Below, piece by piece: positions 36,283 to 44,823 of a stretch of DNA of 64,000 nucleotides. The notes under the pieces were generated by a model. That model was given only the letters and a program-made list of their open reading frames with translations. It made no database searches and was not told the DNA's origin. How positions within the stretch are numbered: position 1 is the first letter of the stretch; every line of letters begins with the position of its first letter. Origin of the DNA: Bradyrhizobium stylosanthis. Its GTDB lineage: Bacteria > Pseudomonadota > Alphaproteobacteria > Rhizobiales > Xanthobacteraceae. The translations under genes and the position numbers were made by a program. The stretch lies in the NCBI RefSeq assembly GCF_001641335.1, contig NZ_LVEM01000001.1:118150-182149 (forward strand). The letters are read 5' to 3'.

Positions 36283-37452
36283 TTACGCCGGCATCCGCGT
36301 CTCGATCATGCGCACCCAGAACGAGGCGCCGTGGCCGAGGATGTTGTCGTTGAAGACATAGGCGGGGTGGTGGCACTCGTTGCCGTCGCCCATGCCGACC
36401 AGCACCATCGCGCCGGGGCGCGCTTCCAGCATGAACGAAAAGTCCTCGGCGCCCATCATCGGAATGAACTTGTCGTTGACGCGCTCGGTGCCGACGATGT
36501 CGCGGGCGACGTCGGCGGCAAGGCCGGCCTCGCGCGCATGGTTCATCGTCACCGGATACATCCGCGTGTACTTGGTCTCGGCCGAGCCGCCATAGGCGCG
36601 GGCGACGCTGTCGGCGACCTCGCCGATGCGGCGCTCGACCAGATCGCGCACCTCGGGGTCGAGCGTGCGCACGGTGCCGGCGAGCTCGGCCCTTTCGGGG
36701 ATGATGTTGAACGCCGTGCCGGAGTGAAATTGCGTGATCGAGATGACGGCGGACTTCAGCGGATCGACGTTGCGTGCGACGATCGATTGCAGCGCATTGA
36801 CGATCTGCGAGCCGATCAGGACGCTGTCGACCGACTTGTGCGGACCGGCGCCGGCGTGGCCGCCCTTGCCGTGCACGATGATCTGGATGTTGTCGGAGGA
36901 CGCGAGCATCGCGCCGGGCGTGGTGGCGAAATGGCCTTCGGGCAGGCCGGGCATGTTGTGCATGCCGTAGACCTCCTGGATGTTCCAGCGCGTCATCAGG
37001 CCGTCGTCGACCATGGCCTTGCCGCCGCCGCCGCCTTCTTCGGCGGGTTGGAAGATCATGATCGCGGTGCCGTCGAAATTGCGCGTCTCGGCAAGATATT
37101 TGGCGGCGCCCAGCAGCATCGCGGTGTGGCCGTCATGGCCGCAGGCGTGCATCTTGCCGGGGACCTTCGAGGCGTAGGGCACGCCCGAGGTTTCCATGAT
37201 CGGCAGGGCGTCCATGTCGGCACGCAGACCGATGGTCTTGCCGGAGGCCGATTTGCGGCCGCGGATCACGCCAACCACGCCGGTGCGGCCGATGCCCGTC
37301 ACCACCTCGTCGCAGCCGAACTCCTTGAGCTTGTCGGCGACGATGCCGGCGGTACGGTGGACTTCGTAGAGCAGCTCCGGATTCTCGTGGAAGTCATGGC
37401 GCCAGGCGGCCATTTCGTCGGAGAGGGCGGCGATGCGGTTGACGATGGGCAT
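36283..37452 (-). CDS. M20 family amidohydrolase (hippurate hydrolase-like)
   Basis: This 389-aa metallo-amidohydrolase of the M20D group cleaves N-acyl amino acids such as hippurate or indole-acetyl conjugates. Metal-ligand motifs are MHACGHDGHTAMLLGAAK and the catalytic glutamates in FQPAEEGGGGGKAM, then YGMHNMPGLPEG. The dimerisation domain occupies about residues 180-290. The ATG at 37452 gives the standard MPIVNRIAAL start. It converges on the LVIVD gene across a repeat. Substrate unknown. Confidence 0.93.
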   Translation of the reverse strand: MPIVNRIAALSDEMAAWRHDFHENPELLYEVHRTAGIVADKLKEFGCDEVVTGIGRTGVVGVIRGRKSASGKTIGLRADMDALPIMETSGVPYASKVPGKMHACGHDGHTAMLLGAAKYLAETRNFDGTAIMIFQPAEEGGGGGKAMVDDGLMTRWNIQEVYGMHNMPGLPEGHFATTPGAMLASSDNIQIIVHGKGGHAGAGPHKSVDSVLIGSQIVNALQSIVARNVDPLKSAVISITQFHSGTAFNIIPERAELAGTVRTLDPEVRDLVERRIGEVADSVARAYGGSAETKYTRMYPVTMNHAREAGLAADVARDIVGTERVNDKFIPMMGAEDFSFMLEARPGAMVLVGMGDGNECHHPAYVFNDNILGHGASFWVRMIETRMPA

Positions 37453-37482
37453 GGGTGGGTCCGTTTTTGATTGTTGTCGTGG

Positions 37483-37508
37483 GATGAGCGAAGCGGCATC
37501 CGGGCCCT
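37483..37508. repeat. partial copy of palindromic repeat family A
   Basis: GGATGAGCGAAGCGGCATCCGGG repeats the left arm of the unit at 8270 with one base change, but the right arm is missing. It lies upstream of the M20 gene. Confidence 0.6.
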
Positions 37509-37641
37509 TTTGCAAGAGATTTCCCGGACAGGGCGTGACTGCCCTGCGTCAAGGCTGGTCCGCGCTGCGGATAAGCCGGCGGCCGTCATGACGCTGTCGT
37601 TCCAGCTTGCGACGAAGCGGGCCTGACAACGGGGGCCTGTG

Positions 37642-38946
37642 ATGGATCGGACTTTACATATTTCCCGGCGCGGCATGCTGGGCGCGGCCGCAACGCTGGC
37701 GATGGCCGGCACTGCCGGCGCACAAACCGACGCAGCAGCCGTCCCGCCGTTCGTGCGCACGGGGGCCGACGTCGCGCAGGATCGCGCGTTCTGGGACCAG
37801 ATCGCCGCTCTCTACGACGTCGACCGGACCATGGCCAATCTCGAGAACGGCTATTGGGGCATCATGGCGAAGCCGGTGCTCGCCGAATACATCCGCCAGA
37901 CGGAAAGGATCAACAGGCAGAACACCGCCTATGCCCGCACCAAATTCGGCGCGGACAGCGACGCTGTCGTCGCCGCGCTGGCGCGCACCGCGGGCGTCGA
38001 CAAGAGCGAGATTGCGCTGACCCGCGGCGCGACCGAGGCGATGCAGGATCTCATCGTCAACTACAACCGCCTGCAGGCGGGCGACGCCGTTCTCTATGCC
38101 GATCTCGACTACGATTCGATGCAGTTCGCGATGGAGTGGCTGAAGGATCGGCGCGGCGTCGGCGTCTTCAAGATCGCCGTGCCGGAACCTGCCAGCAAAC
38201 AGGTCATTCTCGACGCCTACGCGAAAGCCATCGCCGAGACGCCCCGGCTGAAGCTGATCCTGCTGACACATGTGAGCCACCGCACCGGCTTGATCATGCC
38301 GGTCAAGGACATCGCCGCGATGGCGCGGGCGAAGAACATCGACGTCATCCTCGATGCCGCCCATTCATGGGGCCAGCTCGAATTCGACATCGCCGATCTC
38401 GGCGTGGACTTCATCGGCTTCAATCTGCACAAATGGATCGGGGCGCCGGTCGGCCTCGGCTTCCTCTACATCCGCAAGGGAAGGCTGGATGCGATCGACC
38501 GCCATTACGGCGATGGCAGCTTCGATCCGAACGACATCCGCTCCCGCGTTCATACCGGCACCGCGAACTTTGCCGCCATCCTGACCCTGCCGCTGGCGCT
38601 CAGGGTTCACGAGGCCATCGGCACGCCGGCCAAGGCCGCGCGGCTGCGCTATCTGCGTGACCGCTGGGTCGTAAAGGCGCGCGCGTTGTCGAATGTGGAG
38701 GTGCTGACGCCGGACGAGCCGGGACTTGCCGCCGGCATCACCTCATTCCGGATCAGGAACAGGGGCTCGCGCGAGGACAACAATGCCCTGGTCGGCGCCC
38801 TGCGCGACAAGCACGGGGTCCTGACCGTGCGCCGCGACGGTGTCGCCAAGGGGCAGTGCATTCGGGTCAGCCCCGCGCTCTACACCACCGAGGAGGAGGT
38901 CGACCGGTTCGTCGCTGCGCTCGCTGCCGAGACCGCCACGGGATAG
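37642..38946 (+). CDS. Tat-exported class V aminotransferase-fold PLP enzyme (isopenicillin N epimerase-like)
   Basis: This 434-aa protein has a twin-arginine signal (ISRRGMLGAAATLAMAG, cleavage near GAQ) and then a class V aminotransferase fold. Seen are NGYWGIMAKPVL, ALTRGATEAMQDLIVNYN (cofactor phosphate binding), VILDAAHSWGQLEF with the PLP aspartate, and GFNLHKWIGAPVGLGFLYIR with the Schiff-base lysine. Relatives include isopenicillin N epimerase and cysteine desulfurase-like enzymes. Export of a PLP enzyme is unusual and fits folding before Tat export. The reaction is unknown. It is divergent from the M20 gene. Confidence 0.88.
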   Translation: MDRTLHISRRGMLGAAATLAMAGTAGAQTDAAAVPPFVRTGADVAQDRAFWDQIAALYDVDRTMANLENGYWGIMAKPVLAEYIRQTERINRQNTAYARTKFGADSDAVVAALARTAGVDKSEIALTRGATEAMQDLIVNYNRLQAGDAVLYADLDYDSMQFAMEWLKDRRGVGVFKIAVPEPASKQVILDAYAKAIAETPRLKLILLTHVSHRTGLIMPVKDIAAMARAKNIDVILDAAHSWGQLEFDIADLGVDFIGFNLHKWIGAPVGLGFLYIRKGRLDAIDRHYGDGSFDPNDIRSRVHTGTANFAAILTLPLALRVHEAIGTPAKAARLRYLRDRWVVKARALSNVEVLTPDEPGLAAGITSFRIRNRGSREDNNALVGALRDKHGVLTVRRDGVAKGQCIRVSPALYTTEEEVDRFVAALAAETATG

Positions 38947-39021
38947 CCGGGGCAGGGGCAAATTCCGGTAGGTCCGTTTGGCCCACGATCGGCAAATTAA
39001 CTGTCAATCACGTATCATTGA

Positions 39022-39045
39022 CTGACAGATATTGAAATCTGTCAG
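39022..39045. promoter_or_regulatory. perfect 9-bp inverted repeat, possible TetR operator
   Basis: CTGACAGAT-attgaa-ATCTGTCAG is a perfect dyad 334 bp before the TetR gene. Arms and spacing suit a TetR-type dimer. The distance to the gene is long, so it may control a small transcript in between. Confidence 0.4.
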
Positions 39046-39125
39046 CGAGACGTGTATATCCGTCTCCGGACGCTCCGATTGGGCGTCCCGCGGCAATCCC
39101 GTCCGGGGAGCCCTCGGTCCGAAAA

Positions 39126-39290
39126 ATGACAGCGGATTCAAGGGCATATTTGGAGATGGGAGCCGTGGACGAATGGAGACTTAAGACAATGACGACCGAA
39201 ATCCTCAATTTCACCGGCACGATTGGGCATTGGCTCAATTTACTGGTGGCGCGCCAGATCGCGGCGCAGGCTGCAAAACTGCCTCATTAA
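39126..39290 (+). CDS. possible small ORF of 54 codons
   Basis: An ATG at 39126, with further in-frame ATGs at 39156 and 39189, leads to a 54-aa frame ending NLLVARQIAAQAAKLPH. I recognise no family. The last part is a plausible amphipathic helix. It has no strong ribosome site. It could be a leader or a chance frame. Confidence 0.2.
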   Translation: MTADSRAYLEMGAVDEWRLKTMTTEILNFTGTIGHWLNLLVARQIAAQAAKLPH

Positions 39291-39378
39291 GGCATAGGCT
39301 TTCCGAAACGACCGGTGAGGGCGCTTCGGAAGCAGCCCTATCGCCGGACGAACCCTGAAACGGGAACAAGGTGCTGGC

Positions 39379-39966
39379 ATGAATGAAGCCGTTGTCTTGA
39401 CGCCGGAGCGGATCCTCGAAGTCACCGAGGACGTCTTGCGGCGCTACGGACTTGCCAAGGCCACCGTGGTCGACGTTGCCCGTGCGCTCGATGTGAGCCA
39501 TGGCAGCGTCTATCGCCATTTCCCCAGCAAGGCCTCGCTGCGCGAGGCCGTTGCCAAACGCTGGCTCGACCGTATCGACGCTCCGCTCCTGGCGATCGCT
39601 AGGGAGCAGGGGCCGGCGCCCGACAGGCTCGACCGCTGGCTGCGCACGCTGTTCGCGGCCAAGCGTTCGCGCGTGCTCGACGACCCCGAGATGTTCGAGA
39701 CCTATCTGACGCTGGCGCGCGAGGCCTGCGCTGCCGTGAAGTGCCACAAGGACACCATGATCGACCAGATCGCGGCGATCCTGACCGACGGCGTGACGCA
39801 GGGCGTCTTCGCCGTGGACGACGTCAAGACGACCGCCCGCGCGATCTTCGATACGACTTGCCGCTTCCACCATCCGGCCCACGCCGACGAATGGAAGGAC
39901 GCCGATATGCCGGCGCGTGTCGATGCGACGCTCGCGCTGGTGCTGCGCGGCCTGAAGGCGTGCTAG
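39379..39966 (+). CDS. TetR family transcriptional regulator
   Basis: This 195-aa protein has a TetR N-terminal helix-turn-helix (KATVVDVARALDVSHGSVYRHFPSKASLREAV, about residues 20-50) and an all-helical ligand domain. Such proteins usually repress a nearby transporter or enzyme gene. The immediate neighbours are a small hypothetical gene (convergent) and the upstream gap with dyads, so its target may be itself. The helix-turn-helix is close to the N-terminus, which fits the ATG at 39379. The ligand is unknown. Confidence 0.92.
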   Translation: MNEAVVLTPERILEVTEDVLRRYGLAKATVVDVARALDVSHGSVYRHFPSKASLREAVAKRWLDRIDAPLLAIAREQGPAPDRLDRWLRTLFAAKRSRVLDDPEMFETYLTLAREACAAVKCHKDTMIDQIAAILTDGVTQGVFAVDDVKTTARAIFDTTCRFHHPAHADEWKDADMPARVDATLALVLRGLKAC

Positions 39967-39981
39967 GCCGCGACGCCTATC

Positions 39982-40290
39982 CTACCCTCTTGCCTTGTGA
40001 AGAAGCGCGCTCTCCCGAATGGGGGGCGCGGTGCTTGCGTGCCTGCGCGGGTGAAGCGCGCCGCCGTTGGTCGCCGGCACGACCGGCGGGCTCTCCGGAT
40101 AGGCATTGACCGCGATTTCGACGGCATCCTTTGACCGCTTGCGAAGGCGGTAGAATGTCAGCTCCTGCTCGAGCATGGGGCAGCGGAAGTGGACGACAGC
40201 CGTATCGGGCAGGCGACACAGTTCGTCGATGAGCTCGCCTACGGTGATGATCGGGGGGTGGTCGACTGCCTTGTGATGAGCCTTACTCAT
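39982..40290 (-). CDS. hypothetical protein, 102 aa
   Basis: I do not recognise this protein. It has a structured-looking N-terminal half (PIITVGELIDELCRLPDTAV, VHFRCPMLEQELTFYRLRKR) and a basic, proline-rich tail. No signal peptide or membrane segment is seen. The ATG at 40290 follows a GGAGGA ribosome site. An EcfG-like promoter match is 25-50 bases upstream, so it may be stress-induced. It is convergent with the TetR gene. Confidence 0.7.
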   Translation of the reverse strand: MSKAHHKAVDHPPIITVGELIDELCRLPDTAVVHFRCPMLEQELTFYRLRKRSKDAVEIAVNAYPESPPVVPATNGGALHPRRHASTAPPIRESALLHKARG

Positions 40291-40313
40291 GGCGATTCCT
40301 CCACTCTACCCCT

Positions 40314-40339
40314 AACCGGCGCCGGATGGCCTCTGTTCC
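40314..40339 (-). promoter_or_regulatory. candidate EcfG-type promoter of the 102-aa gene
   Basis: On the minus strand GGAAC (40339-40335), 17 bases, then GGTT (40317-40314). The -10 part deviates by one base from CGTT. It lies 24 bases before the start codon of the small gene. Confidence 0.4.
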
Positions 40340-40397
40340 ATCGCATCAGGCAAATTCAAGATCTTCAAGTGATGTGGAGATTGCGGCAGCGCCGCTG

Positions 40398-41048
40398 CTA
40401 GATCTTCGTCAGCCCGCAGGTCGCGGCGAGCCGCACCAGCTGCGCATCCGTGCGCGCGCCGGTCTTGGTCTTGATCAGGTAGTGATAGTTCTGGACCGTC
40501 TTCACACTGAGATTGAGATGCGTTGCGATCTCCTCGGTCGTCGCGCCGCCTGCGAACTGGCGCAGGATCTCGATCTCGCGCTCGCCGAGCTGATCCAGCA
40601 CCGATCCTGATGACAGACTGTCCTCGGCGAGGATATGCGCGATGTCGTCGCTCATGGCGCGCTCGCCGCGCGCGACGGCTCGGATCGCGTTCACGACCGC
40701 GGACGGCTCGCTGCTCTTGGTGACGAAGCCGCTTGCGCCGGCGCCGAAGGCCGATTTCACCAGCACGGCCTCGTTGTGCATGGTGAAGACGAGAATCCGC
40801 GCCCGCGGGCTGCGCGCGCGGATGTTGCGGATCGCCTCCAGCCCGCTCGCCCCGGGCATCGAGATATCAAGCACCACGACATCAGGGTCGTGCGCCTTGA
40901 AGGCGCCGTAGGCATCCGCCGCATTGTCGGCTTCGGCCACGACATGCAGGTCGCCCTGGCTTTCCAGGACGCGCCGGTAGCCTTGCCGCACGATCGGATG
41001 GTCGTCGACCAGCAGCACGGAGATGCCTGTTGCCGCGACCTCGCTCAT
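40398..41048 (-). CDS. NarL/FixJ-family response regulator
   Basis: This 216-aa regulator has a receiver domain (VLLVDDHPIVRQGYRRVL, phospho-acceptor in VVVLDISMPGASG, and a lysine in FVTKSS). A LuxR-type helix-turn-helix follows (LGEREIEILRQFAGGATTEE, then VKTVQNYHYLIKTKTG). It starts 7 bases after the stop of the histidine kinase gene, so they form a two-component pair. An in-frame start at 41066 would overlap the kinase gene; the ATG at 41048 is preferred. Targets could include the divergent channel/kinase operon, by position only. Confidence 0.93.
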   Translation of the reverse strand: MSEVAATGISVLLVDDHPIVRQGYRRVLESQGDLHVVAEADNAADAYGAFKAHDPDVVVLDISMPGASGLEAIRNIRARSPRARILVFTMHNEAVLVKSAFGAGASGFVTKSSEPSAVVNAIRAVARGERAMSDDIAHILAEDSLSSGSVLDQLGEREIEILRQFAGGATTEEIATHLNLSVKTVQNYHYLIKTKTGARTDAQLVRLAATCGLTKI

Positions 41049-41055
41049 CCCGGCC

Positions 41056-42426
41056 TCATGCGGCAAGCGGGATGGTGGCGGCGACGCTCAGCCCGCGATT
41101 GGCCGGCAGGATCGACAGCGATCCGCCGGCCGCCGTGACGCGTTCCCGGATGCCGGTGAGGCCGAAGCCGGCCGACTGCGCAACCCGCTCCGCATCGCCA
41201 CCGCCGTCGTCCTCGACGCGGATCAGCAGTGCATCGTCCTCGCCCGCGCGCCGCTCGACGCGCAAGCTGATCTCGCGCGCTGCACTGTGACGCAGCGCGT
41301 TGGTCAGGCATTCCTGGGCGACGCGATAGGCGGTGGTGGCGGCAGGGCCGCTGATGTCGGCAAGATCGCCCCTGAGATCGAGCTGGATCGTCGGCCGCGC
41401 CGCGCTGTGCGAACGCCAGCTATCGACGAGATTGACGAGGCTGGCCTCCAGCCCGAGCTCCTCGGGCAGCGGATTGCGCAGCCGCTTCAGCGCGTCGCGC
41501 AGCGAGGCCATCAAATGATGGGTGGCCTGCGAGATCATGCGCGCGTCCTGCGCGACGGCGCTGGTTGGGCTCTCCTTCTTGCTCTCCGTCTCGATGGTGT
41601 TGGCGAAGGCGAGAATGGCCGAGAGATTCTGCCCGAACTCGTCGTGCAGCTCGCGGGCGAGCGCGCGGCGCTCGTCGTCGCGGATCTCGATCAAGCGTCT
41701 TGTCAGCGCGGCGCGCTGTTCGGTCGCTTCCTCCAGCCGGCCGCCGAGCTCGCCGACGGCGCTGCCGATCATCGCCAGCTCCATCGAGCGGAAGCGCGGC
41801 AGCTTGGTGCGATACTGGCCACGTGCCATGCGCTGCAAGGCGGTGACGATCGCGCGCGCCGGCGCGAGCGCATGCGCAATGGCGAGCGAGGCGAGCAGGG
41901 CGATCGCGGCCGCCATCAGCAGCGCGACGTCGATGACATTGAGGATGTACTCCCAGGCCAGCGAGATGGCGGCCGCGGCGTCCGGCGTTGCCACCACCGT
42001 TCCGGCCGAGGCGGCGCGGGGGCTGACCGGCCGCACCACCTCGGCGTGGCTGCCGAGGAAGATCGGCACGATCGATGCGAACCAGCGCGGCGGGATCTTG
42101 CCCAGCCCCTCGCTCTGGCCGCAGAGCGGCTTTTCGAACGCGATGGCCGGCTGGAACTCGACGCAGACGCCGGGCGAGATCAGCTTCATCGTCTCCAGCG
42201 TGCGCCATTCCGGAACCGGCAGGAGTTGCTCGCGCGTTCTGCTGCTGCGCAACAAGAATTCATGCCAGTACAGTGCCTGGAGCGCCTGCGCGACCCGCTG
42301 CGCGGAGGCCGCGGTCGCCCGATCGACGCTGCGATAGGCGTCGAATGTGGCCCACACGGTCGCAGCTCCCAGGCACAGCGCCACGATGAGCAGCAGGCGG
42401 GCAACAAGCTGAAGCACGAGGCGCAT
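41056..42426 (-). CDS. NarX/MoxY-type sensor histidine kinase
   Basis: This 456-aa membrane kinase has an N-terminal helix (RLVLQLVARLLLIVALCLGA), a periplasmic region of about 120 residues resembling the MoxY/LapD N-terminal domain, a second helix near 155-175, a HAMP-like linker, and the HisKA_3 motif ELHDEFGQNLSAILAF with the phosphorylated histidine. The ATPase domain ends the protein (GGGDAERVAQSAGFGLTGI). The ATG at 42426 follows an open upstream frame without homology. It is coupled to the response regulator and divergent from the channel operon, sharing a 198-bp gap. Confidence 0.92.
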   Translation of the reverse strand: MRLVLQLVARLLLIVALCLGAATVWATFDAYRSVDRATAASAQRVAQALQALYWHEFLLRSSRTREQLLPVPEWRTLETMKLISPGVCVEFQPAIAFEKPLCGQSEGLGKIPPRWFASIVPIFLGSHAEVVRPVSPRAASAGTVVATPDAAAAISLAWEYILNVIDVALLMAAAIALLASLAIAHALAPARAIVTALQRMARGQYRTKLPRFRSMELAMIGSAVGELGGRLEEATEQRAALTRRLIEIRDDERRALARELHDEFGQNLSAILAFANTIETESKKESPTSAVAQDARMISQATHHLMASLRDALKRLRNPLPEELGLEASLVNLVDSWRSHSAARPTIQLDLRGDLADISGPAATTAYRVAQECLTNALRHSAAREISLRVERRAGEDDALLIRVEDDGGGDAERVAQSAGFGLTGIRERVTAAGGSLSILPANRGLSVAATIPLAA

Positions 42427-42624
42427 GCGATCATCCCCGACGTTTGATAAGGTCAGCCTAACAACGCCGTCGCGCCTTGCCAATTGCGGGGTGTGGCAGG
42501 ATTGCAGCTCGGGCAAATTTCCCAAGCCGGATTGGGCATGGGTCTTTGGACCCCAGACGGCGGCTTTGATCTAATCGGGATGGAATCTTGGCAGCCCAAC
42601 GGTGCGGGCGAGGAGCGGTACAGC

Positions 42625-43425
42625 ATGAGTTCGATGACGATGGGGCCGGTCACGGGCCAGGCTGCCGATCCATCCGAGCGCAGCGCGCTGCTGTTCTGGA
42701 TGATCTTCACCGGCCTTTCGATCTTTGCCGTCGTGCTGCTGTGGCGCTTCGGCCTGATCCGTCTGATGCTGACCTCGGACCGCACCTATATCTCGAGCGT
42801 CATTGCATTGCTCTACGTCGTCACCTGCGGCCATTGCTTCCTGCGCACCCGGGCGATCGCGCGGGAGGGCGCGGCGGCGCGGCGATGCCGGGCGGCTCTC
42901 GCAGCGCCCGGCGGCAGCAAGGCGCTCGACGCGCGTGCGACCTCGCTGCCGCGCGGGCTGGTACGCGATCACATCGAGAGCCTGGTGACCAAGGCGGCGG
43001 CGCAGGACTATCGCCCGGTGGACCAGACGCTGCTGCTGCGCACGCTGGCCGACCGGCTGCGCGGCTCCAACGGCTTCGGCGCCTTCGTCTCGGACACGTT
43101 GATGAAGCTCGGCCTGCTCGGCACCATCATCGGCTTCATCATCATGCTGGCGCCGATCGCGGGGCTGGATGCCGCCGACAAGGTCGCGATGCGCTCCTCG
43201 ATGGGGCTGATGAGCGACGGCATGGCGGTCGCCATGTACACGACGCTGGCGGGCCTCGTCGGCTCGATCCTGGTCCGCATCCAGTATTACATGCTCGATG
43301 CCGCGACCCAGCGGGTGTTCTCGGACGCGGTGGTGCTGACCGAGACCTATGTGACGCCGGTGCTGGAGCGCCAAGGCGCGGAAATGCGAGGCGCTGGAAT
43401 CAACGGCGCCGGAACGCCGTCATGA
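42625..43425 (+). CDS. MotA/TolQ/ExbB-like proton channel protein (operon gene 1)
   Basis: This protein of about 266 aa has an N-terminal helix pair (residues 22-70) and a C-terminal pair with the MotA/TolQ/ExbB pattern: LMKLGLLGTIIGFIIMLAPI and GMAVAMYTTLAGLVGSILVRI. The family forms pentameric inner membrane channels that use proton or sodium flow to move a partner subunit. GAGGAG precedes the ATG at 42625; an earlier ATG at 42580 is possible. The stop overlaps the next start in ATGA, so the products are probably made in fixed ratio. No known tol, exb or mot partner is adjacent. Confidence 0.85.
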   Translation: MSSMTMGPVTGQAADPSERSALLFWMIFTGLSIFAVVLLWRFGLIRLMLTSDRTYISSVIALLYVVTCGHCFLRTRAIAREGAAARRCRAALAAPGGSKALDARATSLPRGLVRDHIESLVTKAAAQDYRPVDQTLLLRTLADRLRGSNGFGAFVSDTLMKLGLLGTIIGFIIMLAPIAGLDAADKVAMRSSMGLMSDGMAVAMYTTLAGLVGSILVRIQYYMLDAATQRVFSDAVVLTETYVTPVLERQGAEMRGAGINGAGTPS

Positions 43426-44108
43426 TGGATGATTTCGGTCTCTATCCGCGCGAGGAGCCGTTCGATCCGCTCGGCGTGATGCTGTTCAAGGCGCTCCAGG
43501 TGATCGCCTTCCTGTTCTTCCTCGCGCTGCTCGCGGTCTCTCCCGATGCCAAGGACGGCAAGATCGACTCCAAGGCGGAGTTCATGATCACGCTGGACTG
43601 GCCCGACAACCACCCCGACGATCTCGACCTGTTCGTGCAGGATCCCGCCGGCAACATCGCCTGGTATCGCCACCGCGAGGCGGGCTTCCTCACGCTCGAC
43701 CGCGACGACCGCGGCGGCGCCAACGATTTCATCATGGTGGCCGGCAAGAAGATCGCCTCGCCGATCCGCGAGGAGATCGTCACGATCCGCGGCATCGTGG
43801 CCGGCGAATACACGGTGAACGTCTCGCATTTCGTCGCCACGACCGGCGAGCCGGTGACGGCCAATGTGAAGGTGCAGAAGCTCAATCCGACCGCGCAGGT
43901 GGTCTTCGACAACAAGTTCACGCTCGACCATACCGGCGACGAGAAGACCGCGGTGCGGTTCCGCATCGACGCCGAAGGCAAGGTCGTCAACGTCGACCAG
44001 CGGCCGAAATCGTTGCTCGAGACGTTCCGCAGCAGCTGGCGCAACGGCGCTGATGTCGATCCGAAGACCGGCGTGAGCAGGAACCAAGTGAGAGTACGCC
44101 GTGAGTAA
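43422..44108 (+). CDS. single-TM protein with DUF2135/YfaP-like domain, putative channel partner (operon gene 2)
   Basis: This 228-aa protein has a short cytoplasmic N-terminus, one transmembrane helix (MLFKALQVIAFLFFLALLAV, about residues 19-38) and a periplasmic beta-rich domain. The domain begins MITLDWPDNHPDDLDLFVQD, whose D-x-D-L-x-V-x-DP-x-G pattern resembles the YfaP/DUF2135 domain. The topology is like ExbD, TolR or MotB, which partner the preceding channel family. The usual helix aspartate is not inside the helix; an aspartate sits just before it (FDPLG). It overlaps both neighbours. Role as the moving subunit is inference. Confidence 0.75.
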   Translation: MMDDFGLYPREEPFDPLGVMLFKALQVIAFLFFLALLAVSPDAKDGKIDSKAEFMITLDWPDNHPDDLDLFVQDPAGNIAWYRHREAGFLTLDRDDRGGANDFIMVAGKKIASPIREEIVTIRGIVAGEYTVNVSHFVATTGEPVTANVKVQKLNPTAQVVFDNKFTLDHTGDEKTAVRFRIDAEGKVVNVDQRPKSLLETFRSSWRNGADVDPKTGVSRNQVRVRRE

Positions 44109-44706
44109 TCTGCAGACGGTCATCCTCACACTGTCGGTCGCTTACGCCGTCATCGGTGCGCTGCTGCTGGTCGTGCTGGTCTATGCGCGGCTGCATTGGT
44201 CGCTGAAGGCGGTCGCGGTGGTCGTCACCAGCGCGTTCTACGTCGTCAGCTTCACCGAAATGCGCGGCCTGCTCGGCTGGGCCAGCACGGATAGGCTGCC
44301 GGCGTCCTTCAAGCTGCTGAAGGCCCGCATCGTCGAGCCTCATTCGCTGGAAGGCGATCCCGGCTCGATCTATTTCTGGGTCGAGGCGCTGGACGAGGAC
44401 AATCGCCCGAGCGGCATCCCGCGCGCGTTTCGCGTGCCCTACGATGACCGGCTGGCCGACAAGACCCATGCCGCCGAGAACGAGATCGCGCTCGGACATC
44501 CGCAAGGCGGCCGCGCGGCCGATTTCGGCGGCGGCGACGGCAGCCTGATCGACATGGTCCGGGAATATGTGACGCCGAAGACCATCCTGGAGACCACCGG
44601 CGGCGATTCCTCCACCGGCGAGTTCAATGCCCCGCCGGCCGGTGCCCAGGGCGCCGTGTTCACGCCGATCCCGCCGCCCCGGATGCCGCCGAAGGACGAG
44701 CAATAG
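44101..44706 (+). CDS. two-TM protein of unknown function (operon gene 3)
   Basis: This 201-aa protein has two predicted transmembrane helices (about residues 6-28 and 36-53), then a soluble segment (SIYFWVEALDEDNRPSGIPR) and a proline-rich C-terminus (PIPPPRMPPKDEQ). I recognise no named family. It starts at a GTG overlapping the end of gene 2 by 8 bases, so it is translated with it. The proline-rich tail could bind a partner. Its place between the channel pair and the phosphoesterase suggests an accessory membrane subunit. Confidence 0.75.
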   Translation: MSNLQTVILTLSVAYAVIGALLLVVLVYARLHWSLKAVAVVVTSAFYVVSFTEMRGLLGWASTDRLPASFKLLKARIVEPHSLEGDPGSIYFWVEALDEDNRPSGIPRAFRVPYDDRLADKTHAAENEIALGHPQGGRAADFGGGDGSLIDMVREYVTPKTILETTGGDSSTGEFNAPPAGAQGAVFTPIPPPRMPPKDEQ

Positions 44707-44823
44707 GCCCTTCACCATCGCGGCAGGGACACGCTGGAAAACCCTGGCGCGCCGGAGCATCCTGTTGACCTCCCTCAATTTGGCCTTATCGGCTTCCAAT
44801 AAGGATTTGAGGGTGGAGGGTGC

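Larger units (their letters stand above)
38947..39378. other. 432-bp gap before the TetR gene, with dyads
   Basis: No clear gene. It holds overlapping inverted repeats at 39003-39022 (GTCAAT/ATTGAC) and 39022-39045 (CTGACAGAT-N6-ATCTGTCAG), and a possible 54-codon ORF at 39126-39290. GC content is lower than the flanks near the dyads. Confidence 0.6.

Noticed and set aside
42588..43421. N-terminal extension of operon gene 2 in the same frame
   Set aside because: The extension lies opposite the reading frame of the channel gene and has no helix or domain; the ATG at 43422 gives the membrane protein.
42625..44706. Zorya-type anti-phage system
   Set aside because: The channel protein lacks the long cytoplasmic tail of ZorA, gene 2 has no OmpA/MotB peptidoglycan-binding domain, and no ZorC, ZorD or ZorE helicase or nuclease follows.
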